16,450 nucleotides of DNA, from NCBI GenBank assembly GCA_905213325.1, contig CAJMHW010000037.1, positions 1 through 16,450 of the forward strand. Reading direction: 5' to 3'. The stretch comes from Collinsella aerofaciens (GTDB lineage: Bacteria > Actinomycetota > Coriobacteriia > Coriobacteriales > Coriobacteriaceae). The translations under genes and the position numbers were made by a program. The notes beneath the pieces were generated by a model that ran no database searches, had not been told where the DNA came from, and worked only from the letters and a program-made list of their open reading frames with translations. Below, in pieces: positions 7,479 to 13,984 of this stretch; positions within the stretch are counted from its first letter, which is position 1, and the number at the start of each line of letters is the position of its first letter.

Positions 7479-7555
7479 GGGTAGTCATCGGGAACGGGCT
7501 TTAACGACTGGTCATTCAAGAACGTCGCAGGTGACTAGGTGAGAGAGGTGAGCGC

Positions 7556-8020
7556 ATGGCGGATAACGAAGCGCTGTTTACGCCTGAGCTGGTGTTTTTT
7601 GATTGGGAGTGTGCGACGCCGGATGAGGTGTTCGCGCGGCTCGAGGGCGAGCTTGCACCACGTGGCTACATTGCATCCGGTTGGCTCGACGCCGTTCGCA
7701 CGCGCGAGGATGCCTATCCCACGGGTCTTGCCATGCCGGCGGCAAACATTGCCATTCCGCATACCGATCCGGGGTTTGTGGCCAAGCCCTATATCGCGGT
7801 GGTGAAGCCCGCCGCGCCCGTGACATTTAACGCTATGGCTGGCATGGGCGCTCCGGTGTCGGCGCAGATCGTCATTAATCTGGGCATCGCCGAGCCGGGA
7901 GGCCAGGTCGAAGCCCTGCAGGCGCTCATGAACATCTTTATGGACGCCGATGCCGCAGCCGACGTGCTCGGCCAGACCACGTCCCAGGGCATGGTCGACG
8001 CCATCCGCCGCCACTTCTAA
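7556..8020 (+). CDS. PTS EIIA component, fructose/mannitol (type-2) family
   Basis: A cytosolic phosphocarrier of 154 residues. In a sugar phosphotransferase system it would take phosphate from HPr and pass it to EIIB. The pattern YPTGL..PAANIAIPHTDP (about 54-72) places the phosphorylatable His at 69. The length and ending suit a stand-alone EIIA domain of the galactitol-like or nitrogen-PTS-like type. The ATG at 7556 is preceded by a purine-rich GAGAGAGG about 7 bases upstream. No EIIB, EIIC or sugar enzyme gene is present nearby; the neighbours are purN (across a terminator) and a foldase. It may therefore serve a remote permease or regulate another process. Substrate specificity cannot be given. 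Confidence 0.85.
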   Translation: MADNEALFTPELVFFDWECATPDEVFARLEGELAPRGYIASGWLDAVRTREDAYPTGLAMPAANIAIPHTDPGFVAKPYIAVVKPAAPVTFNAMAGMGAPVSAQIVINLGIAEPGGQVEALQALMNIFMDADAAADVLGQTTSQGMVDAIRRHF

Positions 8021-8041
8021 GGTGGGGCTGAGTCGGCACTT

Positions 8042-8123
8042 GGGGACTGTCCCTAACTGCCGGCTGCCAGAGCTGTCCCCTTTGCACCAAAATGGTGCAG
8101 ATTAATCTGTCCCCAATGCACCA
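8042..8123. repeat. Compound GGGGACTGTCCC / CTGTCCCC repeat
   Basis: GGGACTGTCCC (8043-8053) has the same 11-base core as the palindrome at 13198-13208. Next is CTGTCCCC-TTTGCACCA (8073-8089), then TGGTGCA (8093-8099), inverted to TGCACCA (8083-8089), and then CTGTCCCC-AATGCACCA (8107-8123). The last and first units differ at two bases only. The gap holds no better promoter call for the foldase than a possible CACAAT -10 at 8150-8155, which has no clear -35. Confidence 0.65.
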
Positions 8124-8190
8124 AGCGTGCCGCGGGGGCTGCGTTGTGACACAATGGCGTTTGTTCGATTCGTTATGCGAAAGGCCAACT

Positions 8191-9411
8191 ATGGCAAATA
8201 AGAAAAAGAACTCCGAGGCCGCGCCGACGCCCGAGCAGCAGGCCCGCGCTGCCTCCAGCTCTCGCAAGAAGCAGCGCAAGACGTACGTGTCTAAGACCGT
8301 CAAGATCGTTCTGGTGGTCATCGGCGTGCTGGCGATGCTGCTTTCCGTCTCGGCGATGGCGTGCTCCGGCCTTATGTCGCAGGCTGAGGACACCTCGGGC
8401 TACAAGCTGACCGGCGGTGTTGCTGCCACTATCAACGGCACCAACCTTACCGAGGACACCGTGACCAAGCAGATCATGAGCATGCGCACGTCCTACGGCT
8501 ACACCAAGGATGAGGATTGGGCGCAGTATCTGGTTGACAACGACCTCACGCCCAAGAAGTACCGCAAGCAACTCATCGACTCCTACACGCAGCAGATTCT
8601 GCTTCAACAGGCACAGAAGGAGAACGGCGTGACGGTGTCGGACGAGGAGGTCGAGAAGGCTTGGAAGGACGCGTGCAAGAGCGCGGGCGGTGCCAAGGCC
8701 TTTAAGAAGACCCTCAAGACCTACGGCTATACCGAGGACACCTACAAGGACTCGCTCAAGGAGAGTCTGGCACAGCAAAAGCTCAAGGACGCCGTGGCGC
8801 CCACCAGCAAGCCCAAGGACAGCGAGATTGTCGATTACATCAACGAAAACCTGTCCAGCTACAACGACGCCCGCCGCTCGTCGAACATCCTGATCAAGGT
8901 TGATTCCGACGCTTCCGACGAGGACAAGGCTGCCGCCAAGGCCAAGGCGCAGGAGTGCCTGGACAAGATCAACTCCGGTGAGCTGAGCTTTGAGGACGCC
9001 GTTGAGCAGTACTCCGAGGACACCGGTTCCAAGGAGAAGAAGGGCGATGTGGGCTGGGATAAGCTTACCACCTTCGTCGACAGCTACCAGACGGCGCTCG
9101 AGGGGCTCAACAAGGGCGACGTGAGCGACGTGGTCGAGTCGACGTACGGTTACCATGTCATCAAGTGCACCGACTACTTCCATGTCGATAATCAGGTTGA
9201 TGATATCAACCAGGTGCCCAAGGCCATCAAGAAGTATGTCTCCAACGTGGTGAAGACGCAGGCGGCCAGCACCGCGTACAGCGAGTGGCTAGAGCAGTAC
9301 AAGAAGGATGCCGACATCACCGTTAATCCCATGCCCAAGGACGTACCCTATAACGTGAGTCTGAAGGGCGTCACCAAGAGCTCGACCGACGATTCGTCGA
9401 CGACTGAGTAA
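8191..9411 (+). CDS. Membrane-anchored PPIC (parvulin)-type peptidyl-prolyl isomerase, SurA/PrsA-like
   Basis: A predicted extracytoplasmic foldase of 406 residues that would help secreted proteins fold. Residues 1-35 are Lys- and Ala-rich and cytosolic. A membrane helix spans about 37-56 and ends AMACSG, which resembles a lipobox but has Ala where Leu is usual, so it is probably an uncleaved anchor. The N-terminal helical SurA/trigger-factor-like region (about 75-215) precedes the parvulin domain (about 228-330), seen in SSNILIKVDSDAS, LSFEDAVEQYSEDTG, GDVGWDKL and YGYHVIKCTDY. A Ser/Thr-rich tail ends the protein. The ATG at 8191 follows AAAGG by 6 bases. An upstream ATG at 8092 lies inside the intergenic repeat and lacks a ribosome-binding site. 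Clients are unknown; the sortase and the lipoprotein receptor are plausible. Confidence 0.85.
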   Translation: MANKKKNSEAAPTPEQQARAASSSRKKQRKTYVSKTVKIVLVVIGVLAMLLSVSAMACSGLMSQAEDTSGYKLTGGVAATINGTNLTEDTVTKQIMSMRTSYGYTKDEDWAQYLVDNDLTPKKYRKQLIDSYTQQILLQQAQKENGVTVSDEEVEKAWKDACKSAGGAKAFKKTLKTYGYTEDTYKDSLKESLAQQKLKDAVAPTSKPKDSEIVDYINENLSSYNDARRSSNILIKVDSDASDEDKAAAKAKAQECLDKINSGELSFEDAVEQYSEDTGSKEKKGDVGWDKLTTFVDSYQTALEGLNKGDVSDVVESTYGYHVIKCTDYFHVDNQVDDINQVPKAIKKYVSNVVKTQAASTAYSEWLEQYKKDADITVNPMPKDVPYNVSLKGVTKSSTDDSSTTE

Positions 9412-9416
9412 TCATG

Positions 9417-9442
9417 GGGCGGTGCTCGCACGAGTGCCGCCC
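9417..9442 (+). other. Stable hairpin in the foldase-YqeY gap
   Basis: GGGCGGTGCTC (9417-9427) pairs with GAGTGCCGCCC (9432-9442) with two G-U pairs and a GCAC loop. No T-tract follows, so it is not a standard terminator. It lies 5 bases after the foldase stop codon and 23 bases before the yqeY ATG, and may be an mRNA-stabilising or attenuating element. Confidence 0.5.
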
Positions 9443-9465
9443 ACGCTATTAGAGAGGATTTGCAG

Positions 9466-9909
9466 ATGACCAACGAAGAGCTGCAGAAAGAAATGATCGC
9501 GGCCATGAAGGCCAAGGACAAGGTTCGCCTGTCCATCATTCGCCAGGTCAAGGCCGAGGTGAAGAATATCGAGGTTAACGAGCGCCGCGATGTGACCGAG
9601 GAAGACGTCAACAGCATGATCAAGCGCCTGATCAAGCAGACGAGCGAGACGCTGGAGATGTCCATCAAGGCCGGCACCGACCAGGAGCGTACCGACAACC
9701 TGACCGAGCAGGTCAAGATCCTGGAGAGCCTGCTGCCCGCGCAGGTTTCGGGCGAGGAGCTCGAGGCCCTGATCGAGCAGGTTATCGCCGAGCTGGGCGC
9801 CACGTCCAAGAAGCAGATGGGCCAGGTCATGGGTGCCCTGGGCAAGGCCACCGGCGGCAACTTCGATAAGCCGGCCGCAGCAAAGATCGTCGGAGCCCGC
9901 CTCGCGTAG
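9466..9909 (+). CDS. YqeY family protein (GatB/YqeY domain)
   Basis: A cytosolic protein of 147 residues, the standard length of the YqeY family. The family resembles the C-terminal, tRNA-contacting part of GatB, but its exact role is not known to me. Sequence signs are the N-terminal helical part with RLSIIRQVKAEVKNIE, the central MIKRLIKQTSETLEM and the conserved QVKILESLLPAQVSGEELEA, ending in MGQVMGALGKATGGNFDKPAA. The ATG at 9466 has AGAGAGG 8 bases upstream. An in-frame TTG two codons earlier (9460) is poorly spaced. The gene has its own terminator (9939-9970). Confidence 0.9.
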   Translation: MTNEELQKEMIAAMKAKDKVRLSIIRQVKAEVKNIEVNERRDVTEEDVNSMIKRLIKQTSETLEMSIKAGTDQERTDNLTEQVKILESLLPAQVSGEELEALIEQVIAELGATSKKQMGQVMGALGKATGGNFDKPAAAKIVGARLA

Positions 9910-9938
9910 GGGCCGAGTGGCACACAGTTGAGGCTGAG

Positions 9939-9970
9939 GGGGCGTGGCCGTCATGGTCGCGCCCCTTTTT
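9939..9970 (+). terminator. Intrinsic terminator after yqeY
   Basis: GGGGCGTGGCC (9939-9949) pairs with GGTCGCGCCCC (9955-9965) over 11 base pairs with two G-U pairs and a five-base loop, followed by TTTTT (9966-9970). It is a strong plus-strand terminator. Confidence 0.88.
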
Positions 9971-9982
9971 GCTGGGCTGGGC

Positions 9983-10051
9983 ACTCATTGGGGACAGGCT
10001 TAAATGAGTGCCCAATGAGCAGGTACTCATTTAAGTCTGTCCCCAATGAGT
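9983..10051. repeat. 27-bp GGGGACAG inverted repeat (CTGTCCCC arms)
   Basis: The arms at 9983-10009 and 10025-10051 are complementary over 27 bases with one G-T mismatch (a G-U pair in RNA) and a 15-base loop that contains CCCAATGAG. Each outer edge reads ACTCATT followed by GGGGACAG, mirrored as CTGTCCCC-AATGAGT. It lies between the yqeY terminator and the ABC importer promoter, about 105 bases before the ATPase start. Confidence 0.85.
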
Positions 10052-10115
10052 GGGTGGAAGGTTGCGGGTTCTTTACGGGAATGTAGTGTGGGCTGCGGAA
10101 ACGTGGTTCTTTCCG

Positions 10116-10121
10116 TACAAT
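10116..10121 (+). promoter_or_regulatory. Candidate -10 of the amino-acid ABC importer operon
   Basis: TACAAT at 10116-10121 sits in CCGTACAATAG, similar to the purF context GCGTATAATAG. It is 35 bases before the ATPase ATG. No clear -35 hexamer is seen. The assignment is inference from this match and position. Confidence 0.4.
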
Positions 10122-10156
10122 AGTTCAACTCATGTAAACGCAGGGAAGGGACATTC

Positions 10157-10888
10157 ATGGCAGACATGATCGAGATCAAGCATCTCAACAAGTACTTTGG
10201 CGACCTGCATGTGCTCAAAGATATCAACCTCACCGTCAAACGTGGCGAGAAGCTCGTAATGATCGGGCCTTCCGGCTCGGGTAAATCGACGCTCATCCGT
10301 TGCGTCGATTATCTGGAGGAGCCCACGTCGGGCGAGGTTGTCATCGACGGTACGCCGCTCACCAAAAAGAATCACCTGGAGATGGCTCGCAAGTATAGTT
10401 CCATGGTGTTTCAGCAGTTCAACCTGTATCCCAACATGACGGTGCTGGGCAACCTGACGCTCGCGCCCATCAAACTGCAAAAGAAGAGCAAGGAGGAGGC
10501 GACCGAGATCGCCATCGCTGCGCTCAAGCGCGTCGGCATGGCACATAAGGCCGGCGAGTATCCGCAGAATCTCTCGGGTGGTCAGCAGCAGCGCATCGCC
10601 ATCGCCCGTGCCCTGTGCACCAAGCAGCCCATCATCCTGTTTGACGAGCCGACCTCGGCGCTCGACCCCGAGATGGTCCAGGAGGTTCTGGACGTTATGA
10701 TTGAGCTCGCGCAGGAGGACATCACCATGATCTGCGTGACGCACGAGATGGGTTTTGCGCGTCAGGTGGCCGACCGCGTCATCTTTATGGAGGACGGCCG
10801 CATTCTGGAGGAGGGCACGCCCGAGCACTTCTTCGATAACCCCGAGAACCCGCGCTGCCGCGAGTTCCTGTCCAAGATTCTGCACTAG
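10157..10888 (+). CDS. Polar amino-acid ABC transporter ATP-binding protein (GlnQ family)
   Basis: The cytosolic ATPase that would power the importer encoded by the next three genes. The protein has 243 residues, typical of the family. All motifs are visible: Walker A GPSGSGKST (37-45), Q-loop FQQ (85-87), ABC signature LSGGQQQR (139-146), Walker B ILFDEP (160-165), D-loop SALD (167-170) and H-loop His196. FQQFNLYPNMTVLGNLTLAP matches the polar amino-acid subfamily (glutamine, glutamate, aspartate or basic residues). The ATG is preceded by GGGAAGGGA. The receptor gene starts 8 bases after its stop. The substrate cannot be fixed from the sequence; glutamine or glutamate is likely. Confidence 0.95.
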   Translation: MADMIEIKHLNKYFGDLHVLKDINLTVKRGEKLVMIGPSGSGKSTLIRCVDYLEEPTSGEVVIDGTPLTKKNHLEMARKYSSMVFQQFNLYPNMTVLGNLTLAPIKLQKKSKEEATEIAIAALKRVGMAHKAGEYPQNLSGGQQQRIAIARALCTKQPIILFDEPTSALDPEMVQEVLDVMIELAQEDITMICVTHEMGFARQVADRVIFMEDGRILEEGTPEHFFDNPENPRCREFLSKILH

Positions 10889-10896
10889 GCGCGGTG

Positions 10897-11772
10897 ATGG
10901 ACATGACGGATATGACGAGGGCGGCCGTGTCGCGCCGTCACTTTTTGCGGCTGGCGGGCGCCGGCATGCTTGCGCTGACGGGGACCGCGCTTACCGGTTG
11001 CGGCAACTCCACCAGCGGCGAGGGCTCCGACAAGGGCTCTAAGCTTGCGGCCATCAAGTCGCGTGGACATCTGAATGCCGGCGTTAAGAAGGATGTTCCC
11101 GGCTACGGCTATTACGACACCGCCAAGGGTCGCTTTGAGGGCATGGAAGTCGATTTGTGCTACCAGATCGCCGCTGCCGTCTTTGGCGTGAGCTACAAGG
11201 AGGCCCGTGCCCAGGAGCTTGTCGAGTTTAACGACGTAACACCCAAGACGCGCGGCCCGCTGATCGATAACGGCCAGCTTGACGTGGTCGCGGCGACCTA
11301 CACCATCACCGACGAGCGCAAGAAGAGCTGGGATTTCTCGACGCCGTACCGCACCGACTACGTGGGGCTCATGGTCAAGAAGCGTTCGGGCTTTACCTCG
11401 ATTGAGGATCTGGACGGCAAGGTCATCGGCGTGAGCCAGGGTGCTACCACGCAGGGCCTGATCGAGCAGATGATCAAGGACAACGGCTTTAGCTGCAAGC
11501 CAGAGTTTAGGGCCTTTAGCGGCTATCCCATCATCAAGAGCTCGCTCGACGCCGGCAATATCGACGTCTTTGCCATGGACCGCTCCACGCTGGCCGGTTA
11601 CATGAACGAGACCGTTGAGCTGCTGCAGCCCGAGGTCAAGTTTGGCGAGCAGGGCTACGGCGTGGCGACCAAGAAGGGCTGCGACCTTTCGGCCGTGGTC
11701 GATCAGGTGATTTGCGATCGCCTGGCCGACGGCTGGCTCGACCAAGAGGTCAAGACCTGGGGTCTTGTATAG
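10897..11772 (+). CDS. Amino-acid ABC transporter substrate-binding lipoprotein (SBP_bac_3) with Tat-type signal
   Basis: The extracellular receptor of the importer, 291 residues. The signal peptide begins with a twin-arginine motif SRRHFLRLAG (12-21), then a hydrophobic stretch and a lipobox LTGC with Cys35. It looks like a lipoprotein exported folded by the Tat pathway. The mature type-3 domain starts near GHLNAGVKKDVPGYGYYD, continues with GMEVDLCYQIAAAVFG and VAATYTITDERKKSWDFSTPY, and ends with LDQEVKTWGLV. Several ATGs and a GTG (10894, 10897, 10903, 10912) are close together and no strong ribosome-binding site is visible. 10897 is a compromise and does not affect the signal peptide. 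The first permease follows after 25 bases. Confidence 0.92.
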   Translation: MDMTDMTRAAVSRRHFLRLAGAGMLALTGTALTGCGNSTSGEGSDKGSKLAAIKSRGHLNAGVKKDVPGYGYYDTAKGRFEGMEVDLCYQIAAAVFGVSYKEARAQELVEFNDVTPKTRGPLIDNGQLDVVAATYTITDERKKSWDFSTPYRTDYVGLMVKKRSGFTSIEDLDGKVIGVSQGATTQGLIEQMIKDNGFSCKPEFRAFSGYPIIKSSLDAGNIDVFAMDRSTLAGYMNETVELLQPEVKFGEQGYGVATKKGCDLSAVVDQVICDRLADGWLDQEVKTWGLV

Positions 11773-11797
11773 GCGCATCGTCCAAGGAAGGAATCAA

Positions 11798-12544
11798 ATG
11801 CTCGAAGGATTATTTGACGCCGACCGTTGGTCGACGACATTTCAAAATATGGGGCCCTTCTGGGAGGGCTTTGGCGTGACGCTGCAAGTGGTCGTTGCCG
11901 GCCTGCTGTTGTCGCTGGTGCTGGGCACGCTGCTGGGCGTGTTCTCTACCACTCGCTCGCGCGTGCTGCGCGCCATAAGCCGCGTGTACGTGGAGTTTTA
12001 CCAGAACACCCCGTTGCCCGTGCAGGTGCTCTTTATGTACATGGCCGGTCCGCAGTTTTTGCAGGCCATAACCGGTGCCGACCAGCCTGTGCGCATCGCG
12101 CCGTTCGTGCTGGGCTTCTTGGGCGTGGGTCTGTATCACGCGGCCTACATTTCGGAGGTCATCCGCACTGGTATCGAGGCGGTTCCGCGCGGTCAGATGG
12201 AGGCGGCCCAGAGCCAGGGCTTCACCCGTGCGCAGGCGTACTGGTACATCGTACTGCCCCAGACATTCAAGATCATTCTGCCGCCGCTGTGCAACCAGGC
12301 GCTCAACCTGGTCAAGAATACGTCGGTGCTGGCGCTTGTGGCCGGCGGCGACCTTATGTACCGTTCCGACAACTTTGTGAGTCTGTACGGTTACCTGCAG
12401 GGATACATCGTCTGCTGCCTTATGTACTTCATCATCTGCTTTCCGCTCGCCATACTGGTGCAGTGGCTCGAGCGCCGCTCCAAGGAGCGTCCGCGCGGTG
12501 TGAGCCTGGCCGAGCTGGGGCTCGACAACGTAGAGGAGGCCTAG
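11798..12544 (+). CDS. Amino-acid ABC transporter permease (HisM/GlnP family), first subunit
   Basis: An inner-membrane subunit of 248 residues with about five helices. The EAA loop EAAQSQGFTRAQAYWYIVLP (135-154) contacts the ATPase. FYQNTPLPVQVLFMY (68-82) matches the family's RGTPLLVQLF segment. The ATG at 11798 follows AAGGAAGGA by 5 bases. A longer reading frame starting at 11765 overlaps the receptor's end and was not chosen. The C-terminal tail is basic and then acidic. The second permease starts 3 bases after its stop, so the two are almost certainly co-translated and form a heterodimer. Confidence 0.93.
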   Translation: MLEGLFDADRWSTTFQNMGPFWEGFGVTLQVVVAGLLLSLVLGTLLGVFSTTRSRVLRAISRVYVEFYQNTPLPVQVLFMYMAGPQFLQAITGADQPVRIAPFVLGFLGVGLYHAAYISEVIRTGIEAVPRGQMEAAQSQGFTRAQAYWYIVLPQTFKIILPPLCNQALNLVKNTSVLALVAGGDLMYRSDNFVSLYGYLQGYIVCCLMYFIICFPLAILVQWLERRSKERPRGVSLAELGLDNVEEA

Positions 12545-12547
12545 CGC

Positions 12548-13186
12548 ATGGAAATCTTCAACGCGACCAACCTGCTCTACATTTGGGGCGGCTTTGTTAA
12601 GACGATCGAGATCTCGGCGCTGTCGATCTTTTTCTCGCTCATCTTTGGCACGGTGCTGGCGCTCGTTAAAAGTTATGCGCCCCGTCCATTCCGTATTTTG
12701 GTGAGCGCCTATATCGAGCTGTTCCGTTGCACGCCAAACCTGCTGTGGATCCTGTTTATCTACTTTACGGTGCAGGGTTTGGACATTGTGATTTCGACCA
12801 TCGCCTTTACGCTGTTTACCAGCGCTGTTATGGCCGAGATTGTGCGCGGAGGCCTCAACTCGATTCCGCGCGGCCAGTTTGAGGCAGCGCAGAGCCAGGG
12901 TTTTGGCTTCTTTGCCACCATGCGCTACATCATTCTGCCCCAGACGTTTAAGACGATCATTCCGGCGCTGTTTAGCCAGTGCACGACCGTCATCAAGGAC
13001 AGCTCGTATCTTTCGGGCATTAACGTGGCCGAGCTCATGTACACGGCCAACGTCGTGATGGCCCACGCGATCGATCTGTCGCAGGTGCTTATGCTCTACG
13101 GCCTGGTGTTTGCGATGTACTTTGTGCTCAACTTTGGTATCTCGCTGCTGGTCCGAGCGTATCAACGTCGTATTGTGGCAGCGTAG
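12548..13186 (+). CDS. Amino-acid ABC transporter permease (HisM/GlnP family), second subunit
   Basis: The second membrane subunit of the importer, 212 residues, a common length for a HisQ/GlnP-like partner. It carries LFRCTPNLLWILFIYF (59-74), equivalent to the RGTP segment, and an EAA loop EAAQSQGFGFFATMRYIILP (112-131). GAGGAGG at 12533-12539, inside the end of the first permease gene, lies 8 bases before the ATG. The two permeases differ clearly outside these motifs, so this is a heteromeric channel rather than a recent duplication. The intergenic palindrome at 13189 begins 2 bases after the stop. Confidence 0.93.
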   Translation: MEIFNATNLLYIWGGFVKTIEISALSIFFSLIFGTVLALVKSYAPRPFRILVSAYIELFRCTPNLLWILFIYFTVQGLDIVISTIAFTLFTSAVMAEIVRGGLNSIPRGQFEAAQSQGFGFFATMRYIILPQTFKTIIPALFSQCTTVIKDSSYLSGINVAELMYTANVVMAHAIDLSQVLMLYGLVFAMYFVLNFGISLLVRAYQRRIVAA

Positions 13187-13188
13187 AA

Positions 13189-13217
13189 TGTGACAAAGGG
13201 ACTGTCCCTTTGTCACA
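13189..13217. repeat. 29-nt perfect palindrome with GGGACTGTCCC core
   Basis: TGTGACAAAGGGA (13189-13201) pairs perfectly with its complement at 13205-13217 around a CTG triloop. It begins 2 bases after the second permease stop and ends 17 bases before the kinase-like start. No T-tract follows, so termination is unlikely. The core is shared with the repeat at 8043-8053. Confidence 0.88.
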
Positions 13218-13234
13218 TAGAGAAAGGAATCGCG

Positions 13235-13858
13235 ATGAGCGATCTGGAGAATAAGAAGAATCCTGTGGTCATTACCATCGCGCGCGACTTTGGCGCCGAG
13301 GGCCACGAGATTGGTCGTATCCTCGCCGATGAGCTGGGGATTCCGCTGTACGATAACGAGCTGCTGGTGCGTGCTTCGCTGCGCGCGGGCGAGTCGCTCG
13401 ACAAGATGGCCGCCTACGACGAGCGCCTGGCCGTGGAGAACATGGCGTTTCTGCCCGACCGCTACGATGCGCGTTCGTACTCGGACAAGTTGTTCCAAAA
13501 GATGAGCCAGGTGATTTTGGATCTGGGTGAGACCGAGAGCTGCATTATCGAAGGCCGTCTGTCCGATTATCTGCTGCGCAACAACCCCAACCACATCGCC
13601 GTGCTGGTGACTGCGCCCTTTGAGGACCGCGTCGAGATCGTGCGCAAGAAGCGCGGTCTCAACAAAAAGAAGGGCGCCAAGCTGGTCAAGCAGCAGCAGA
13701 AGGCGCGCGAGGCGTTCTATAAGCGCTACAGTGCCGGAAAGTGGAAGATGACGAGCGGTAAAGACATCGTCGTCAACCGCGCCAAGCTGGGCCGCGAGGG
13801 TTGCAAAGACGTTATTGCCGCAGCCTACCGCTACAAAGTAGCGCAGCTCGAAGACTAA
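13235..13858 (+). CDS. Cytidylate kinase-like family protein (PF13189)
   Basis: A cytosolic P-loop-type protein of 207 residues. The family resembles cytidylate kinase, but its phosphate acceptor is generally unproven. The start region VVITIARDFGAEGHEIGRIL (11-30) replaces the usual ISRxFGSGGREIG; GAEGHEIG stands where the phosphate loop is expected and lacks the canonical GxxxxGK[ST]. Later blocks match the family: SCIIEGRLSDYLLR, VLVTAPFEDRVEIV, a Lys-rich stretch RKKRGLNKKKGAK and AREAFYKRYSAGKW..NRAKLG near the end. The ATG at 13235 has AGAAAGGA upstream; an earlier GTG at 13190 lies in the palindrome. Catalytic activity is uncertain. Confidence 0.8.
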   Translation: MSDLENKKNPVVITIARDFGAEGHEIGRILADELGIPLYDNELLVRASLRAGESLDKMAAYDERLAVENMAFLPDRYDARSYSDKLFQKMSQVILDLGETESCIIEGRLSDYLLRNNPNHIAVLVTAPFEDRVEIVRKKRGLNKKKGAKLVKQQQKAREAFYKRYSAGKWKMTSGKDIVVNRAKLGREGCKDVIAAAYRYKVAQLED

Positions 13859-13866
13859 CCGACCAA

Positions 13867-13903
13867 AACCATCACAAAGGTGCCTGTCCCCATCGTGGTG
13901 GTT
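13867..13903. repeat. CCTGTCCCC unit inside a hairpin loop
   Basis: AACCATCAC (13867-13875) pairs with GTGGTGGTT (13895-13903) with one G-U pair. The loop carries CCTGTCCCC at 13883-13891. It sits just after the kinase stop codon and upstream of the terminator hairpin. It looks like a weak member of the same intergenic repeat family. Confidence 0.45.
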
Positions 13904-13915
13904 GGGTGGTCGGCA

Positions 13916-13956
13916 TAGAAAAAGTCCCCGCCGGGCGTGTGCTCGACGGGGACTTT
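13916..13956 (-). terminator. Terminator of the NfnAB-like operon (minus strand)
   Basis: AAAGTCCCCG (13921-13930) pairs with CGGGGACTTT (13947-13956). On the minus strand the stem is followed by five T's (GGGGACTTTTTCT), so it is a good intrinsic terminator for the minus-strand genes. The plus strand has only short T runs after the stem (CTTTGCCGTTT), so it may work weakly for the kinase transcript too. Confidence 0.8.
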
Positions 13957-13984
13957 GCCGTTTGGTGGTTAGCGCTGTAGGTGA

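Noticed and set aside
8092..8190. In-frame N-terminal extension of the foldase starting in the repeat
   Set aside because: No ribosome-binding site, Cys-rich repeat-derived peptide, and a well-placed AAAGG precedes the ATG at 8191.
8173..9183. Long minus-strand open frame opposite the foldase
   Set aside because: Leu/Val-rich mirror of the Lys/Asp/Glu-rich foldase codons; no ribosome-binding site or family motif.
11798..13186. Two permeases as a tandem duplication
   Set aside because: They share only the family EAA and RGTP-like segments and differ in length and sequence elsewhere, as normal heteromeric partners do.
13190..13234. GTG start for the kinase-like gene inside the palindrome
   Set aside because: Its first 15 codons are repeat sequence; the ATG at 13235 has AGAAAGGA upstream and homologous sequence begins there.
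11810..13594. Long open frame on the minus strand opposite the permeases and kinase
   Set aside because: Low-complexity His/Gln/Arg-rich translation typical of the antisense of GC-rich genes; the plus strand encodes clear family proteins.
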